This document shows, in pieces, positions 41,355 through 53,300 of a DNA stretch of 64,000 bases. Origin of the DNA: Tubulanus polymorphus (Eukaryota > Nemertea > Palaeonemertea > Tubulaniformes > Tubulanidae); the NCBI RefSeq assembly GCF_964204645.1, contig NC_134028.1, positions 22,728,153 to 22,792,152 on the forward strand, written 5' to 3'. Position 1 is the stretch's first letter, and every line of letters starts with the position of its first letter. The notes under the pieces are model-generated. The model worked only from the letters and a program-made list of their open reading frames with translations, ran no database searches and had not been told where the DNA came from. The position numbers were made by a program, and so were the translations under genes.

Positions 41355-42344
41355 TCAACAGGAGTCCAGTTCATCGTTCTCCGCATTCGACACCGCGTGA
41401 AACAGGGCGACTGGATATAGTTCTTTCATCGGATATCCGTTCTGCCAGTAGTCCAATTCCGCGTACGATTTCACCATATCGTCGATGAATTTCTCGTCGG
41501 GATCTGAATCTGACATCAGCGCGCACGTCACCATCTCTCGCAACTCATCCGTCGATTTCAATTCGTATTCGATTATCGTCGTTAAGAAATCCACCACTTT
41601 CAAATTCTGCCGATACTTCAACTGTCGTCTGTAGTCGTAAGCGTTGCGCATCGTCGACACGCGCATCCAATTCTCCGTCGAGTTCAGCACCGTTTTGAAT
41701 CCCTCGACGGTCTCGAAATCGCTCTCCGGATATTTCTTTCTGAGATTGTAAAAAGCGTCTACCAGATACGGGTTGTTGGCCGTGTTCATTACGTTTACGA
41801 AATGTCCGCCCGGTTTTAGCAATTTGGCGACGTTCGAAAATATACGATCTTGATCATCGCACCAGTTGATCGCGAACGTCGACAAAACCAAATCGAATTT
41901 ACCAAGTTTCGCGGCCAACTGGTCATCCTCCATATCCATTTGGTAATAACTGATTCTATCCCCGCTATTGTTCAATCGGGCGTATTTCACCATACTCGCC
42001 GATAAGTCAATGCCGACAATTTTGGTCGCATTCGGGTAACGCGTGGCCATATGGCTGCATAACGTCCCGGTACAAGATCCCAAATCTAATATTTCCATTT
42101 TACTCGGGTCTGTTGATTCTGCGCTTAACCTCAGATTATCTATGTAGCATATGGCTACCTCGGTCAGATAATTCCCTCCGGGATTTTTCGAATACGTTTC
42201 AGCGTAGAACGTATTATTCTTCGTGGCTGTAGATAACATTTTCCAAGTTGACGCCGTTGGTTCTGGCGAGTGGCAAATTCTTGCTTTAACTGGTAACGAA
42301 TGATAATTGCTGCACAATTTTGTCTGTATTTGGAAAAATGACAT
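41355..42344 (-). CDS. Class I SAM-dependent methyltransferase, JHAMT-like, single exon, 329 aa
   Basis: The protein has the class I Rossmann methyltransferase motifs in order: motif I MEILDLGSCTGTLCSHM (residues 83-99), the acidic residue of strand 2 in IVGIDLSASM (109-118), YYQMDMEDDQL (133-143), FDLVLSTFAINWC (150-162) and LLKPGGHFVNVM (175-186). Layout and length match animal juvenile-hormone-acid-methyltransferase-like proteins, which transfer a methyl group from SAM to a carboxylate or similar small substrate. In non-arthropods the substrate is unknown. Translation may start at Met1 or at Met36 (42239), where MLSTATKNNTFYAETYS aligns with the usual start of such enzymes; the first 35 residues could then be leader or untranslated. 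The gene is uninterrupted, unlike its many-exon neighbour. A possible AATAAA on the minus strand is at 41051-41046. Confidence 0.9.
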   Translation of the reverse strand: MSFFQIQTKLCSNYHSLPVKARICHSPEPTASTWKMLSTATKNNTFYAETYSKNPGGNYLTEVAICYIDNLRLSAESTDPSKMEILDLGSCTGTLCSHMATRYPNATKIVGIDLSASMVKYARLNNSGDRISYYQMDMEDDQLAAKLGKFDLVLSTFAINWCDDQDRIFSNVAKLLKPGGHFVNVMNTANNPYLVDAFYNLRKKYPESDFETVEGFKTVLNSTENWMRVSTMRNAYDYRRQLKYRQNLKVVDFLTTIIEYELKSTDELREMVTCALMSDSDPDEKFIDDMVKSYAELDYWQNGYPMKELYPVALFHAVSNAENDELDSC

Positions 42345-43427
42345 TGAAACGAAAGAATTCGTCCCCGTGGTTGGAAAAGAACGGCAGTATTGCGTGTGTG
42401 AAAGTCTTCTAGGCGCGGGTCACATTTTTTGTTCATTATTCAAGACAATTAACTTGGTTTGACATAGCGCCGCTATTGACATATTCTTTTATAAGGACAT
42501 AAAAACGAATTTGAAGTCATAATCTTGTGTTCATCAAAATGTTGGAATTCAGCCGGCAGCACACTAGGGGACAGTGACAACGACGCGTGATGCCCGTTTA
42601 TCTAAGTTTACAGGGGGCTTGAGGTTCCTTTATGCGAAACTATGAAAGGAGTGTGTTATCGATAGCTGGGTTGAAAAAGTCCACGGTTACCCTTTGACCG
42701 TAGAAGACGTCACACGCGCTGTTCACATGCGTCATACTGGACGGTAAATGGCCGTCTGTTAAACTTTTGTTAGTCGCTTGCGCTCGATGGCCAAATGAGG
42801 TCAATATGACGTACTGTGACGTCACGTGCAAAACCTTTCAACCATTTTCAAGATCTAAGACCATTTCTGGACTCAACTCACAGGTTTTTGGACGTTGGTC
42901 TTGAATTAATGTGCGAACGCTTTTGACGCGTTTCGTTTGGCGCATTAGATATTATTCTTACCTTTCTTCACTCGAAGCTCGTGGAACAAGGTGGTTGTAC
43001 GTATTATACTTACGTATGGTGAACAGCGTTATCGCTGCAGAATTCTCCTTCAAACAACGTTTGTTTTAGTTTCATTGAGCAGAACAAAAGCGAAGGTAAA
43101 CGTTTCAAATGATGGTTTCAATTTTCCAATAGTTATAAACGTTTTTTTTTTAGTTTCATTGAGTTGCAAATTATGGGGTATCGGATTTCAATATATACCG
43201 GTACTCGGCATTATTCAGCAAGATATGGAATTGTGATTCTTATAGAATCAGAGACGAACTCATATTCTTCTTGGTTTTAAAAAGAAAGCTTCAAACACTT
43301 CCCATTTTGAAATTGGAGTAAAACATAAATACTTTTGATTTCCGCCACATTGAAGCTGTCCACATGGTACATTTCATACATGTAAGGATATTAAGCTAAT
43401 GTAATGTATTGGCTACTGCGGTATTAA

Positions 43428-43480
43428 AGGATTCCACTTGTGGCAAGTGAGAGTCCACCAGGTGCGCTATTGTACTGTAG
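43428..43480 (-). repeat. Dispersed 'CACCTGGTGG' repeat fragment
   Basis: Minus strand: CACCTGGTGGACTCTCACTT, then GCCACAAGTGGAATCC. Same family as at 53150. It follows the PAN-like exon 2 in the intron. Confidence 0.6.
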
Positions 43481-43594
43481 GACACTGCTGCACCAGTAGG
43501 TGTCAGTCGTTTTGAATATCTGTATTCAGGTACCCGATTAATTCAACCATTCGATAATGGTAATACAAAAATGCTTGGACGATGGAATACATAC

Positions 43595-44533
43595 CAGACA
43601 CGCAGTTTCCTAGTTCATAGTACGTGCACTTTAACGTAATGCGCGAATTTGTGGCGAAGTACGCGGGGTCCACGGTCTGTTGTGTCTCGTTCGAAAAGTA
43701 ACATTTTTTGTTGCACCTGTCAATCGAGCGACACATAACATGAACGGTGGCTCGATTTTCTATACAGAATTCTTTGCAACGTGAGAGCTCCCAGCCGTCT
43801 TCGGTGACGCGGTTGCGGCTTACGATGTAAGCATTCGGCACGGTATACCAGTTACACTTTGTACCTATATGTAGACACGCACATAAACCAAGGATAATGA
43901 AAAAAAGAAAAGGAGTCCGAAAACTGGATTATTGTATAAAGAAAAATCTAACCAGAAAATTTAAATCCTAAACATATCCGAAGTTTGTTGAAAAATGTTC
44001 CTATGAAATGGGGCTAGAAACAGCTTCGGGCCCAAAACTTCGAAATTTGGACCACGAAGTTTGTGGCACGAACACCTAAAAATGAGCTAAGATGTGTCTT
44101 AATTTGAGCAAATTTAAAAGCTACTGAGGATGGACTAAAATGTAAACGTCAAGGTAAGAAGATACGGGGCACGAAGACTCGATGGTCAGCAAACACAAGT
44201 TTGGCTCTAGTTCGAAGTAAAATCGATAGACTAGATAACCGAAGCGTGTTGATTTGATTTTCAAATGGGGCTGAAGGTAATGAAGGTCCTAAATCTTATC
44301 ATCATTATCATACTTGTTTAGATCATCAAACCCTTTCAATTAACTAAATCATTCAATGAAATGATTGATCATAATGACATGAAATTCGTTATAGGGCCAA
44401 ATAAACTAATATAATAGGAAAAGTTCGCTAGTTTACTGACAATTTTGGAAAAAAACAAGATGTACTCACCCGCATAGGAAGTGTCTAACAAAATAGCGTA
44501 GAAACACATAATCATTATGTAAAAGCCGTACAT
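43595..44533 (-). CDS. Secreted PAN/Apple-like cysteine-rich protein, first two coding exons (3' part not found)
   Basis: Exon 1 (44533-44470) encodes a 21-residue signal peptide, MYGFYIMIMCFYAILLDTSY followed by A, and ends with donor G/GTGAGT in phase 1. Exon 2 (43864-43595) follows acceptor ATATAG and encodes 89 residues beginning GTKCNWYTVPNAYIVSRN. It contains WELSRCKEFCIEN, CRSIDRCNKKCYFSNETQQ and ITLKCTYYELGNC, and ends at donor G/GTATGT, also phase 1. The phase 1-1 exon, the spacing of cysteines and the CYFSNET motif resemble a PAN/Apple domain, an extracellular module that binds proteins or carbohydrates. Reading through the second donor would add about 30 residues to a stop at 43503, which is a poor alternative. 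The expected following exon was not seen before the methyltransferase. Confidence 0.68.
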
Positions 44534-44539
44534 AATTCG

Positions 44540-46080
44540 CTTTTTAAATCACTTTCCGCTAAACGGTAGTGTATTTCAGAACGATCGGAGATCTACTACT
44601 GGTGTTATACAATATTGCCATAACAGATTCAGTTGTGTTTATCGAGAAGTGTTGTTTTCAATAATTCGACGTGTGTTCGAAATGTTTCAATGTTTCATGC
44701 CGTTTACCAATATATGAAGCACGCGCTCTGATTCCACGACGACTTTCCGATATCAAGGGTTTTTTTCGTCGCTCATGCAATTCATGATTTATAATCTCTC
44801 GGAAACGGGCTTTTGACGGTTTCACGCGTCTATATTTTTATCAGCCGCTACCAATTCTCGCTCGAATCTGATAATCCGTCGAGTCGATGCGAGATCGGAA
44901 GATTTTTCTTTTTTGTTTTGTTCCGTTGAAAAAATCACTGCGCCGACTTGTCGGTTGACTGGGTGTTTTACACGAGATACTTCGAACGAAACCTCGAGAC
45001 GCACGATAGTGTTTTAATGAATTAAAAGCCGAACATCGTCAGAATTTCTTGCCGTGATTAAACTCATAAATCATCGCTCGAATTTAATTAGGAACGCCAC
45101 GATTTTACTCTATAAACAATTGTCAAAAAAACATGACGCGATTGACTGGAAATAAGTGAAATTGATTTATGATTCGGTCGCGTTCCGGTGGATACCGAAA
45201 TACCAGCCGAAGAATATACATTCGTTTCTTATTAGTTACCACGATTAGCCCTAATAGAAATTGCCAAAATATGTAATAACTTTGTAAACTATTCCGTTAT
45301 TTTCACTTATGCGTCGGTTGATACATTGTCGGTAAGCCTCCAGACAAGTTCATTTAGTTAGCCTTTAAGTAGGAAGCTAACTTACCGGGGTCAGTTAGCT
45401 ATGTGTTGGAATAAATCTAAATTGGATTGGATTTGGTAAGCGGCAACCAGTCTCCGTCCCTTGCCTCGTGGGTTTAGACAGGTTGACGGTCTCTATTTTC
45501 TGCGAATGCAGACACGCAACCTGGTATGCATAAGGGATGTATACCTCCTCCAAGAAGATATATCTCAAAGGTTTGGCTAAAACCACTTTATCCCGAGGCA
45601 AAATGCTGGCCTATGAGCCATAATCAGGATTCACCGGATTTAAGCGCTAACGTATATATGAATTTCCTATTTCTACGATAAAATACATCGAATTTTGTAA
45701 TATGTAATAGCAGTGCTAAGCTCACTGGACGCTTGAAATTATCAACTTTATTACTGGTTACTGACACTGCCATAGTTGACGCATAAACAAGACTATTTTT
45801 GAAAATGTAAATATCCATGCATACGCGTTAGTTGCAATACGTTATGATACACCGTTGTCAATAGGGCGGCTCCCTGGGTGCACCAACTGCTTTGATGCAA
45901 AGATACAGCACACACGTGATAACTGGGGAAAACATTTTGAACCGGGAGCCGAATAAGGAACCGGGAACCGGTAGCCAGCTTCACAGGGGTGAAAAACTAA
46001 TCAAAGCACAATTTCAGATGATTTGAGTAAAACTAAATGAAAATCATTTCCATTCTAATAACATAAGAGAGACGATCTCA
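44540..46080. other. Intergenic, no recognised gene
   Basis: Lies between the PAN-like gene start and the coiled-coil gene 3' end. Short frames only. The minus-strand frame at 45395-45601 sits in a more GC-rich, repeat-looking patch with no known domain. Confidence 0.5.
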
Positions 46081-46136
46081 TTGGTTGATAAATACGATTT
46101 AATCAACGTATCGTAACAAATGTACAATCCATAATA

Positions 46137-46478
46137 CTATTTCAAAGAGACGCCAGAATTCCCAGTCAATGGCAAGCCTTGCCCATACGCATCTATGTCA
46201 CTCATAGGTCGGGTGTGTGACAGTCTTTTCTTCGTACCAGCGTGCAGATTATTCGTGGATCCCTGCTTCAATTTCGAAACCTCGACCTTCAACGCGTCGT
46301 GGTCGCGTTTGATTTGCTTGTTCTCATTCTGAAGGTCTTCGACAACTTTCTGAACGCTTTCCAAATTCCGTTCTAACGAGCTGATCCTCGTGAACGTCAG
46401 ATCGTGCTGTGCGAATTTCGGGGTTTCCCCGCAATCGCAATCCGGTGGTTTACTCGCAAATGACGCTGCACTGCCCAT
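46137..46478 (-). CDS. Small N-myristoylated(?) coiled-coil protein, single exon, 113 aa
   Basis: The protein begins MGSAASFASKPPDCDCGE. Gly2 with Ser6 fits the N-myristoyltransferase consensus, and the nearby CDC could be palmitoylated, suggesting attachment to the inner face of a membrane. Residues about 31-72 (ISSLERNLESVQKVVEDLQN onward) have heptad spacing of Leu/Val and form a predicted coiled coil. The C-terminal 40 residues are polar, with a basic KKRLSHTR patch, and look disordered. I do not recognise a named family. The clean start, strong coiled coil and lack of low-complexity bias support a real gene. It lies downstream of, and on the same strand as, the mesothelin-like gene, about 3.9 kb away. 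An ATTAAA-type signal (minus strand) is near 46104-46099. Confidence 0.65.
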   Translation of the reverse strand: MGSAASFASKPPDCDCGETPKFAQHDLTFTRISSLERNLESVQKVVEDLQNENKQIKRDHDALKVEVSKLKQGSTNNLHAGTKKRLSHTRPMSDIDAYGQGLPLTGNSGVSLK

Positions 46479-47147
46479 GATTGTTCAGGATACTAGTTTG
46501 AGTATACACACGTCGATAACTTCGATTGCGTTGTTTGTCCGATATTCCGCGATGATTATTTTCAAACTTCCAAAAATTAGATTCCCTATAAAGACAGAGA
46601 ACGAGAGTTATTTTTCGCTAATTTCTGAGATTGAGAAACCCAGGCCAAGCTCTCGCCCGGTGCTCCTAACGTCGCACTACCAGCGTAAGAGACCGTCAAA
46701 TAATAGCTTTACACAACACTCATGTTAATACCGTGATATTGGCAAATCCATGGTAACTGTGTTTGGTTTAAGACAATAACAAGACGCGATTAATTTCATA
46801 ATGTCAACAGTATGAATTGCATTAATCGCAACCGACTACGAAGGAACTGAGCGGTTGTATAAGTCACAAGAGCATAAGGCTAGTAATTGCAATCCATTTT
46901 CACTCTAACGATTGGTAGTTCTAACTCGTCCAGAAAGGTCATATTGTCCTACCTAAGTGTCAACATTTTGAGATATTAAGTAGAGGCCTATATTAAGTAG
47001 ATTTTTATAAATCGAGCATATCTTATATATACGGAGTTTGGGTACAAAGGAATCATTAACAATTTCTCATTATAAGAATTAAACTGGCTTTCTTCATCAA
47101 ATCTATATTGAACATTTAGTTTCACATACCTGGCTATGAAGTAAAGA

Positions 47148-47202
47148 CCGACAATCTAATGAAAAAAAAAACTAGATATGAATGTTTTCATTAGATTGTC
47201 GG
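47148..47202. repeat. Short perfect hairpin
   Basis: CCGACAATCTAATGAAAA and its inverted copy flank a 19-bp loop. Perfect arms suggest a recent fold-back or small MITE remnant. Confidence 0.85.
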
Positions 47203-47986
47203 TGTTTAATTCATTGATATTAGACAGTCACTCGTATGGAATCTATACCTGGCTAAGTCTGTTTGGGAGTCTCTAGAATTCTATATGGATACATGGATAT
47301 CCACGGTAACTCGTTGCTGTGACAAAATATGATGGCGCCGAATTGCCTTGGAAACCAGTAGCGCGACGCGTTACTGTGACAAAATACCCAACATCAAGAT
47401 AATAAGTTTATACAATTGTGATATTTCGACTCAATTTCCATGTTAAACCGAAAATGACTCATAGCAATTTCTAAATGACGCCATCTTAAAAACTTCAAGA
47501 CTCAGTTCACAATTTACAATCAAGTCCAAGTTGTCTCCAATTTTCATAGATTAACTATGCACCCAACAACATGAGCTTGGACTTGTCTCAAGTTGTTGGA
47601 TTGGTTAATGTAATTAGTGCTTAGACTGAAATCTAAGCCTTGGCTGTACAACTGGCCCTAGTTTACTTTATCAATATATTGTGGTTTTGCTGCTTACAGC
47701 GTCTCTGTATCCTTTGCCTCATTCTTAATGGCATTCTGTCCATCGATCAGTATTGTGGAGCTCATCAAACAGCAGTGGATTTGATCATCACAGAATCTTT
47801 TTGTACAGAACAAGAAAAACAAAACAAGACGTATAAACTTGTATTATGTATAATATTCTATATTATGTATAATATTTTTTCGTTTAATAAAGGCTAAAAT
47901 CGAAAGAAAAGAAGCGATATTGTATGGAAGAGAAATCAATAATAAGGTTATTAAGTCCGGCGCACTCTGTCGCGCTGCTATCGCCG

Positions 47987-48019
47987 GTCCGACTGGTCCG
48001 ACTGGTCCGACTGGTCCGG
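47987..48019. repeat. 9-bp tandem repeat (TGGTCCGAC)n
   Basis: About four consecutive near-perfect copies of the 9-bp unit, in otherwise unremarkable intergenic DNA. Confidence 0.85.
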
Positions 48020-49918
48020 TGCTCTAACGGTCGAGGTTATAGAGGTTGGTCGTGCACAGACGTTGTAGTGTTGGAGACATGTCATATATATTAGGCAAAA
48101 ATTGATACCTTTTTTCTCAACCGGTAGACCCGGTCGACCGCCTATCTACCCTGTACATTACATTAACCTTAACACCCAGCAGTTATATAGAAATGAACTG
48201 ATTACAAATGTTATTACGGTTTACAAAATGACCCTGCCGATTAGGAGAAACAAGGTATCAATTTTTTAACCTTATGAACGAACGATAACCATGGGTATCT
48301 ATAAATTGCGAAGGTCCGTCATCCAAACTACTTATTGTGTTTGCCACAAAATACGACGACCGCAATCGTGCGCTGAAAAAAGAACATGGCCATAGGACCT
48401 CTATAGTCATTCTGTCACTTAGCCGGTGCTTGCCGGTTGACAGACCCGACTGGCGACACCATCATCTCTTCAAACATGTATATATCAGTTTTCGGTACTT
48501 TTATACGTACACGAGACTTCTGCGGCATATTCGATAGGCTATTACACCCGTTCTTGAGGGGTCCGGCGATTAAACCTGGCCGCAGAAATGTTTACACGTT
48601 TGATATTATCCGACGCCGCCGTATAAGCGACCAAATCAGCGGGGTTTACTCTATACACACAGGCCCGACTGATGAATCGGCCCGGCGATGCGGAAAGTGT
48701 GCGGCGGACTTCGAGGTAAAAAAAAAGAAATTCGCTACGACATATTACAAAGAAAAAAACATTAATCTCGAATCAAGCGCTATAGCTGCTCAGCGTAGGT
48801 TTAGATACATTGGTACGTATATAGGCTAACTCTATGCAACGTAGAATATCATTTCAATTCATATCTTTCGTTTACGATCCAAAGAAAGTTTTGAGTATTT
48901 ACCCCCTTTTCATTACTGTTACATTTGTTCACAACAAAAAATATCGGACTTCTAAGTTCTAATAAACTCGAGGAAACCCTTCAACGTTCGAATACGGAGT
49001 GTTTCATCGAGATTATCGAATAACAATTAGTTACATCATCATATCCCAGGGAATCATTTCTCAGATTAAAAAGTATCATAACATTTTCTATTTTTACATT
49101 TGTACACAGATTTCTTAAAAGGGAAAAATATAACTACGAAAGGAAAGTATATATAATACCTGCACCCGAAAGCGGAGACGAAAATGTCTCGGAAAGCATA
49201 CATTTACATTTAAAAAATAGCGACAGCAGCAAAGAAAAATAACAGGTCCGTTAATGAAATAAAATGGTTCGATATGACTCGTATAAATGATCAGTATCTG
49301 AGCCCAAAATATATGATGGATAAATAAAATAACGCGTTGTAAGTAATTATAATATTGAATCGGAATGTACGATCTTCATCCTCGCTTGCCAGGGCCGACA
49401 TCTCAAAAAATAATCGAAATATCCACCAGGCCCGCGGAGGAGGATGAGTAATATCACATTATCTTTGTTGATAAAATAATTTTAGGATTTTATTGGGTGT
49501 AGAAATAATCACGCGATTTTTGGCATTGTGGACGGCCGCATAGTAGGACTCGAGCTCGTAGTCGGAGAGGGGGTTGGTCCGTTCGAACGCACGAACGAGA
49601 CATTAGGTCCCCTCACTTTTTCAACTATCCTCTAACCAACTTTTAAAGAACTCATTCCTGTAATTTCAGTAATCTTTAGTTCAATGAAGCCGGTCGCAAT
49701 TGACAAGGCATGTAATAGGATTACGATTCGCAAACAACATATAAGTACCGCTTGTCTCTCGAACGAACCCCCATTTTAAAAATTCCAGGCTACGAGCTTT
49801 TAGGCGTTTCGTTATTCCCGGACATGGATGGAATTGTGAAAGTTGGAATGGATGTCTCGGTCTGTCGCAGGACGGAAAAATCGAATTCAATTCGTCAGAG
49901 GAAACCGAAAAAACATAC

Positions 49919-50145
49919 AATATGGGGTCAGTTGCTCAAAAGTCGATGAATAAATACCATAGTAACAATGAACTTTAATTGGTTTCCATAGACTATGCGA
50001 GAATGTAACGTTTCGATTCAATTCTATGGGCCATTTTCATTTATTTTGGGTTTTTCACCTTATTTTGATGAACTTTTAATTGTCACTATATTAACTATCC
50101 ACTGGTTAACTCTAACCAACTTTTGAGCGAGCATGGCCCCACATG
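49919..50145. mobile_element. MITE-like element with terminal inverted repeats
   Basis: The left end reads TATGGGGTCAGTTGCTCAAA and the right end, reverse-complemented, reads TGTGGGGCCATGCTCGCTCA followed by AAAGTTGG. The inverted ends are imperfect, about 27 bp, enclosing about 0.23 kb of non-coding AT-rich sequence. A related single arm (TAACCAACTTTTAAAGAACTC) lies at about 49632. No transposase is present. Confidence 0.55.
50040..50045 (-). terminator. Candidate polyadenylation signal of the mesothelin-like gene
   Basis: AATAAA on the minus strand, about 320 nt beyond the TAA stop at 50369-50367. It lies inside or at the edge of the MITE at 49919-50145, so the transposon may supply the 3' end. 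This is plausible by position only. Confidence 0.35.
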
Positions 50146-50366
50146 ATAGTCGCATAGGTTTTAGGTGCCTAAGAGGGTTTGCACGGATGCCATCGCGTAT
50201 TTGTGACTTTTTACTTCTACGAGTGGCTTGACGGCAAATATTTATATGGTGTCCCTGACGATGAGATGTATGAAAGTGTATTCGCGTCGTGTTTACAGTA
50301 TTCACTTCAAACATGTCGACCTTGGATCTACAGAAGTCGACCTGTCGTACTACAAACGGTTTCTTA

Positions 50367-53300
50367 TTATTTCAGCACCGCGAAACCCAACAGTAACATC
50401 GCAAAGACGGCAAATCCGGAGCCTGGAAACAAAATAAACAACGTGAGAATTGTCCATCGATCTCAACCCACTCAGCGCCACTCAGGGCAGTATCAACAGG
50501 TCTGAGGTTTTTACCCCCTCAAAACGGTGACCGACACTTAGAAAATTGTTAATGGGTTCAGGTATCTTTCCCTGATTGAACCCGCAGAGCGCTAAACATA
50601 TCAGGTTCCCCTCAACCCGCAGAGCGCTAAACTTAGCAGGTTCCCCTCAACCCACAGAGCGCTAGCTAAACTTAGCAGGTTCCCCTCAACCCACAGAGCG
50701 CTAGCTAAACTTAGCAGGTTCCCCTCAACCCGCAGAGCGCTAAACTTAGCAGGTTCCCCTCAACCCGCAGAGCGCCAAACTTAGCAGGTTCCCCTCAACC
50801 CGCAGAGCGCTAAACTTAGCAGGTTCCCCTCAACCCACTGAGCGCCAAACTTAGCAGGTTCCCCTCAACCCGCAGAGCGCTAAACTTAGCAGGTTCCCCT
50901 CAACCCGCAGAGCGCTGGCTAAACTTAGCAGGTTCCCCTCAACCCACTGAGCGCCAAACTTTGCAGGCACCCATCAAGCCGCAAAGTGCCAGATTGGTAG
51001 ATACACGGGAGATTCCACTTGATGATAGCTGTTTGTCAACTAGTCAATTCCAAGCCTGTGATTTCTTTATTCAGCCTATGCATTGATAGTTAATACTGAT
51101 ACCTGTTATAGAAACGGCCGCGGAGGTTTTCTTCAGACTGGTTATACACGTATCTTGTGATGCTTTGTCGTCGAACCTTTTCTTGCATATTACGGCCTTG
51201 CGCACTTCGGGCAGTTCTTTCAATACGTCGTCCCTCAATTCCATAGCTTGTGCCTTAGTCAAAGCCGCAATGTTTTTATCGGACATTCCCTGCAGGCAAA
51301 ACCGGGAAGCTATACTGTGTGACGTCGAACATTATTCGATAAGTAATGAAATATCCAAAAAAAAACATCATGGCGTCATTATATACCTTCATCAGCGTGT
51401 CGTCCATCAAGCTCATCGCTTCGTTAGTTATGAATTTTACCGTTGTGTCAGGAATCTTGTTGAAGTTCGTTACGTCGAGATAAGCTGCAGCATTAAAAAA
51501 AAGAAACATCATCGAAATCTATTCACGAAGGTGCTGCTGTAAATCATCGATGAAAGCAATACGAGACTGTGAGGTCTGTGCGGTGAGGTTGATATATTAA
51601 ATTCAACAGAAAACGAATAAGTCATTCCTGGTGATGATGTGTAGAGGTGAAAATAAACATTTCTTTTTGATGGAACGACATTTTTTTGTTCGTTCTAACG
51701 AAAAACATTTCATTTCCGAAAAAAAAAATTTCATCGTTTCATTCGCAGGGCTCTATTGGGATATAGTCGAAAAACGTTGAATAAACCACTACTTGCTCAA
51801 TGAAACATTTCGGACTTTAATTTCGTATCAGATTGCAGCTCGCTTCTACTTACCGACAAGAATGTTCATGTCCGCGTACGTTGTCTGATGCCACAAGTCC
51901 GGTGTTTTAAGCGCATCAGTATGTATGGCTATCTTGGAGATGGCCTTCATCCTATCCTCTGAACAATCTCTATTTGCGGAGTTTGACAGTAGTGTTATCG
52001 CGGACCTGCACAGAAAATCGATTCATATCTAAGCATGTTTGAAATGATATATATAATATACATATGCACTATCATAGTCTTTAACGACCCAACGATCACG
52101 TGCCAGTTCCATCCAGTTTACGGGTCAATATTTGACTCCGAGAAGTTTGATAAAACCCGCAAAGAATATCTAGGATCCATTTCCACAGTCCACAGTTCTA
52201 GCATAAAACTCGGGGGTTAAAAACATCGGAAATGAACTTTTTTTTTTGATAAGTCAAACAATAACGACAAGATATAGCTGCTAAGACAGCGATGACGGGT
52301 TTTCTGCAAAGCCGCACCATGCCATTTAGGATGATGGGAATTTAGATACATAGAATATAACGCATTGATTCGGTACTAATTTTAATAAGTCCGCCCAAGA
52401 TATCTTGGGCGATGTAATAGACCAATGAAGGGTTTGCGGTCAGGGTTTGGGTAAACTTCAGCGGGAGGCAATCAAACCCTGACAAGCAAGGACAAGCAAG
52501 GATGCACTAATAAATACCGGGGATACTACTTACTTCACAGTGCCTGGTTTAAGTTTGTTTATTTCGGCTACGTCCGCTTCGCAGATTATGTACGTAATAA
52601 GGGCTACCTCTACGTTTGTGGCAGTTGCAAAATCCATTGGACAATCCTTGATCATCTTCGCCACCAACTTTTGTTTCTGCATTTAAGGTAACAGTACTGA
52701 ACGGATCTGACAGGGGCTAAACAACGAGGATACCGGCATCGCTATACTATGGCAAGCGAGCATCCACCAGGTGGCATCTACATTCCGCTGAATCAACTTC
52801 GTAGATCAATTTTCGATGAAAACTTTACCATACACTGAGTTCGATTTGTTTGATAACCTTTTGATTTCGGAGGCTTAAATAACAATTCAAATTTAATGGA
52901 GAACCACAAAACCAGCTATCCCACCAGATGACGTGATGAGCAGTAGGTCGTCCCTTGTCAAAGTAAGTTCATTTTCAATGACCTTTGAAGTGGATTTTTA
53001 GACTCCCCAATCCATAGATTATCACAGCACCACCAAATATACAATACTTTCATTCTTCTACTCGGATATCGGTAATTTTCACAAATAACTGATTCATTTA
53101 AGGGAAAAGTTCATTCGGATTTAATTGAAATGTACAAAGATGTCCAACTATCTACTAGCGAACCTGGTGGATCATCGCCTGCCATACGTGGAATCCTCGA
53201 TTGCCACAGTAGCTATGCAGGTACCCCGTTGATAATTGAATCGAATGCTACTCTATATGTATTCGTTTGTTTATTTCTGTTTTACGTCGTTCGGGTCTTG

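Larger units (their letters stand above)
46480..49918. other. Intergenic region without a recognised gene
   Basis: Open frames here are short, have no recognisable domain and lack paired splice signals. The region holds a hairpin at 47148-47202 and a short tandem run of TGGTCCGAC (about four copies) at 47987-48019. The longest plus-strand frame (48437-48829) is basic and low-complexity, and I do not accept it as a gene. Confidence 0.5.

Noticed and set aside
48437-48829. 130-residue plus-strand frame
   Set aside because: Basic, no recognisable domain, no splice context, and codon use unlike the accepted genes.
50579-50996. CRISPR-like regular repeat array
   Set aside because: Units are directly adjacent with no unique spacers, in an animal intron; it is a minisatellite.
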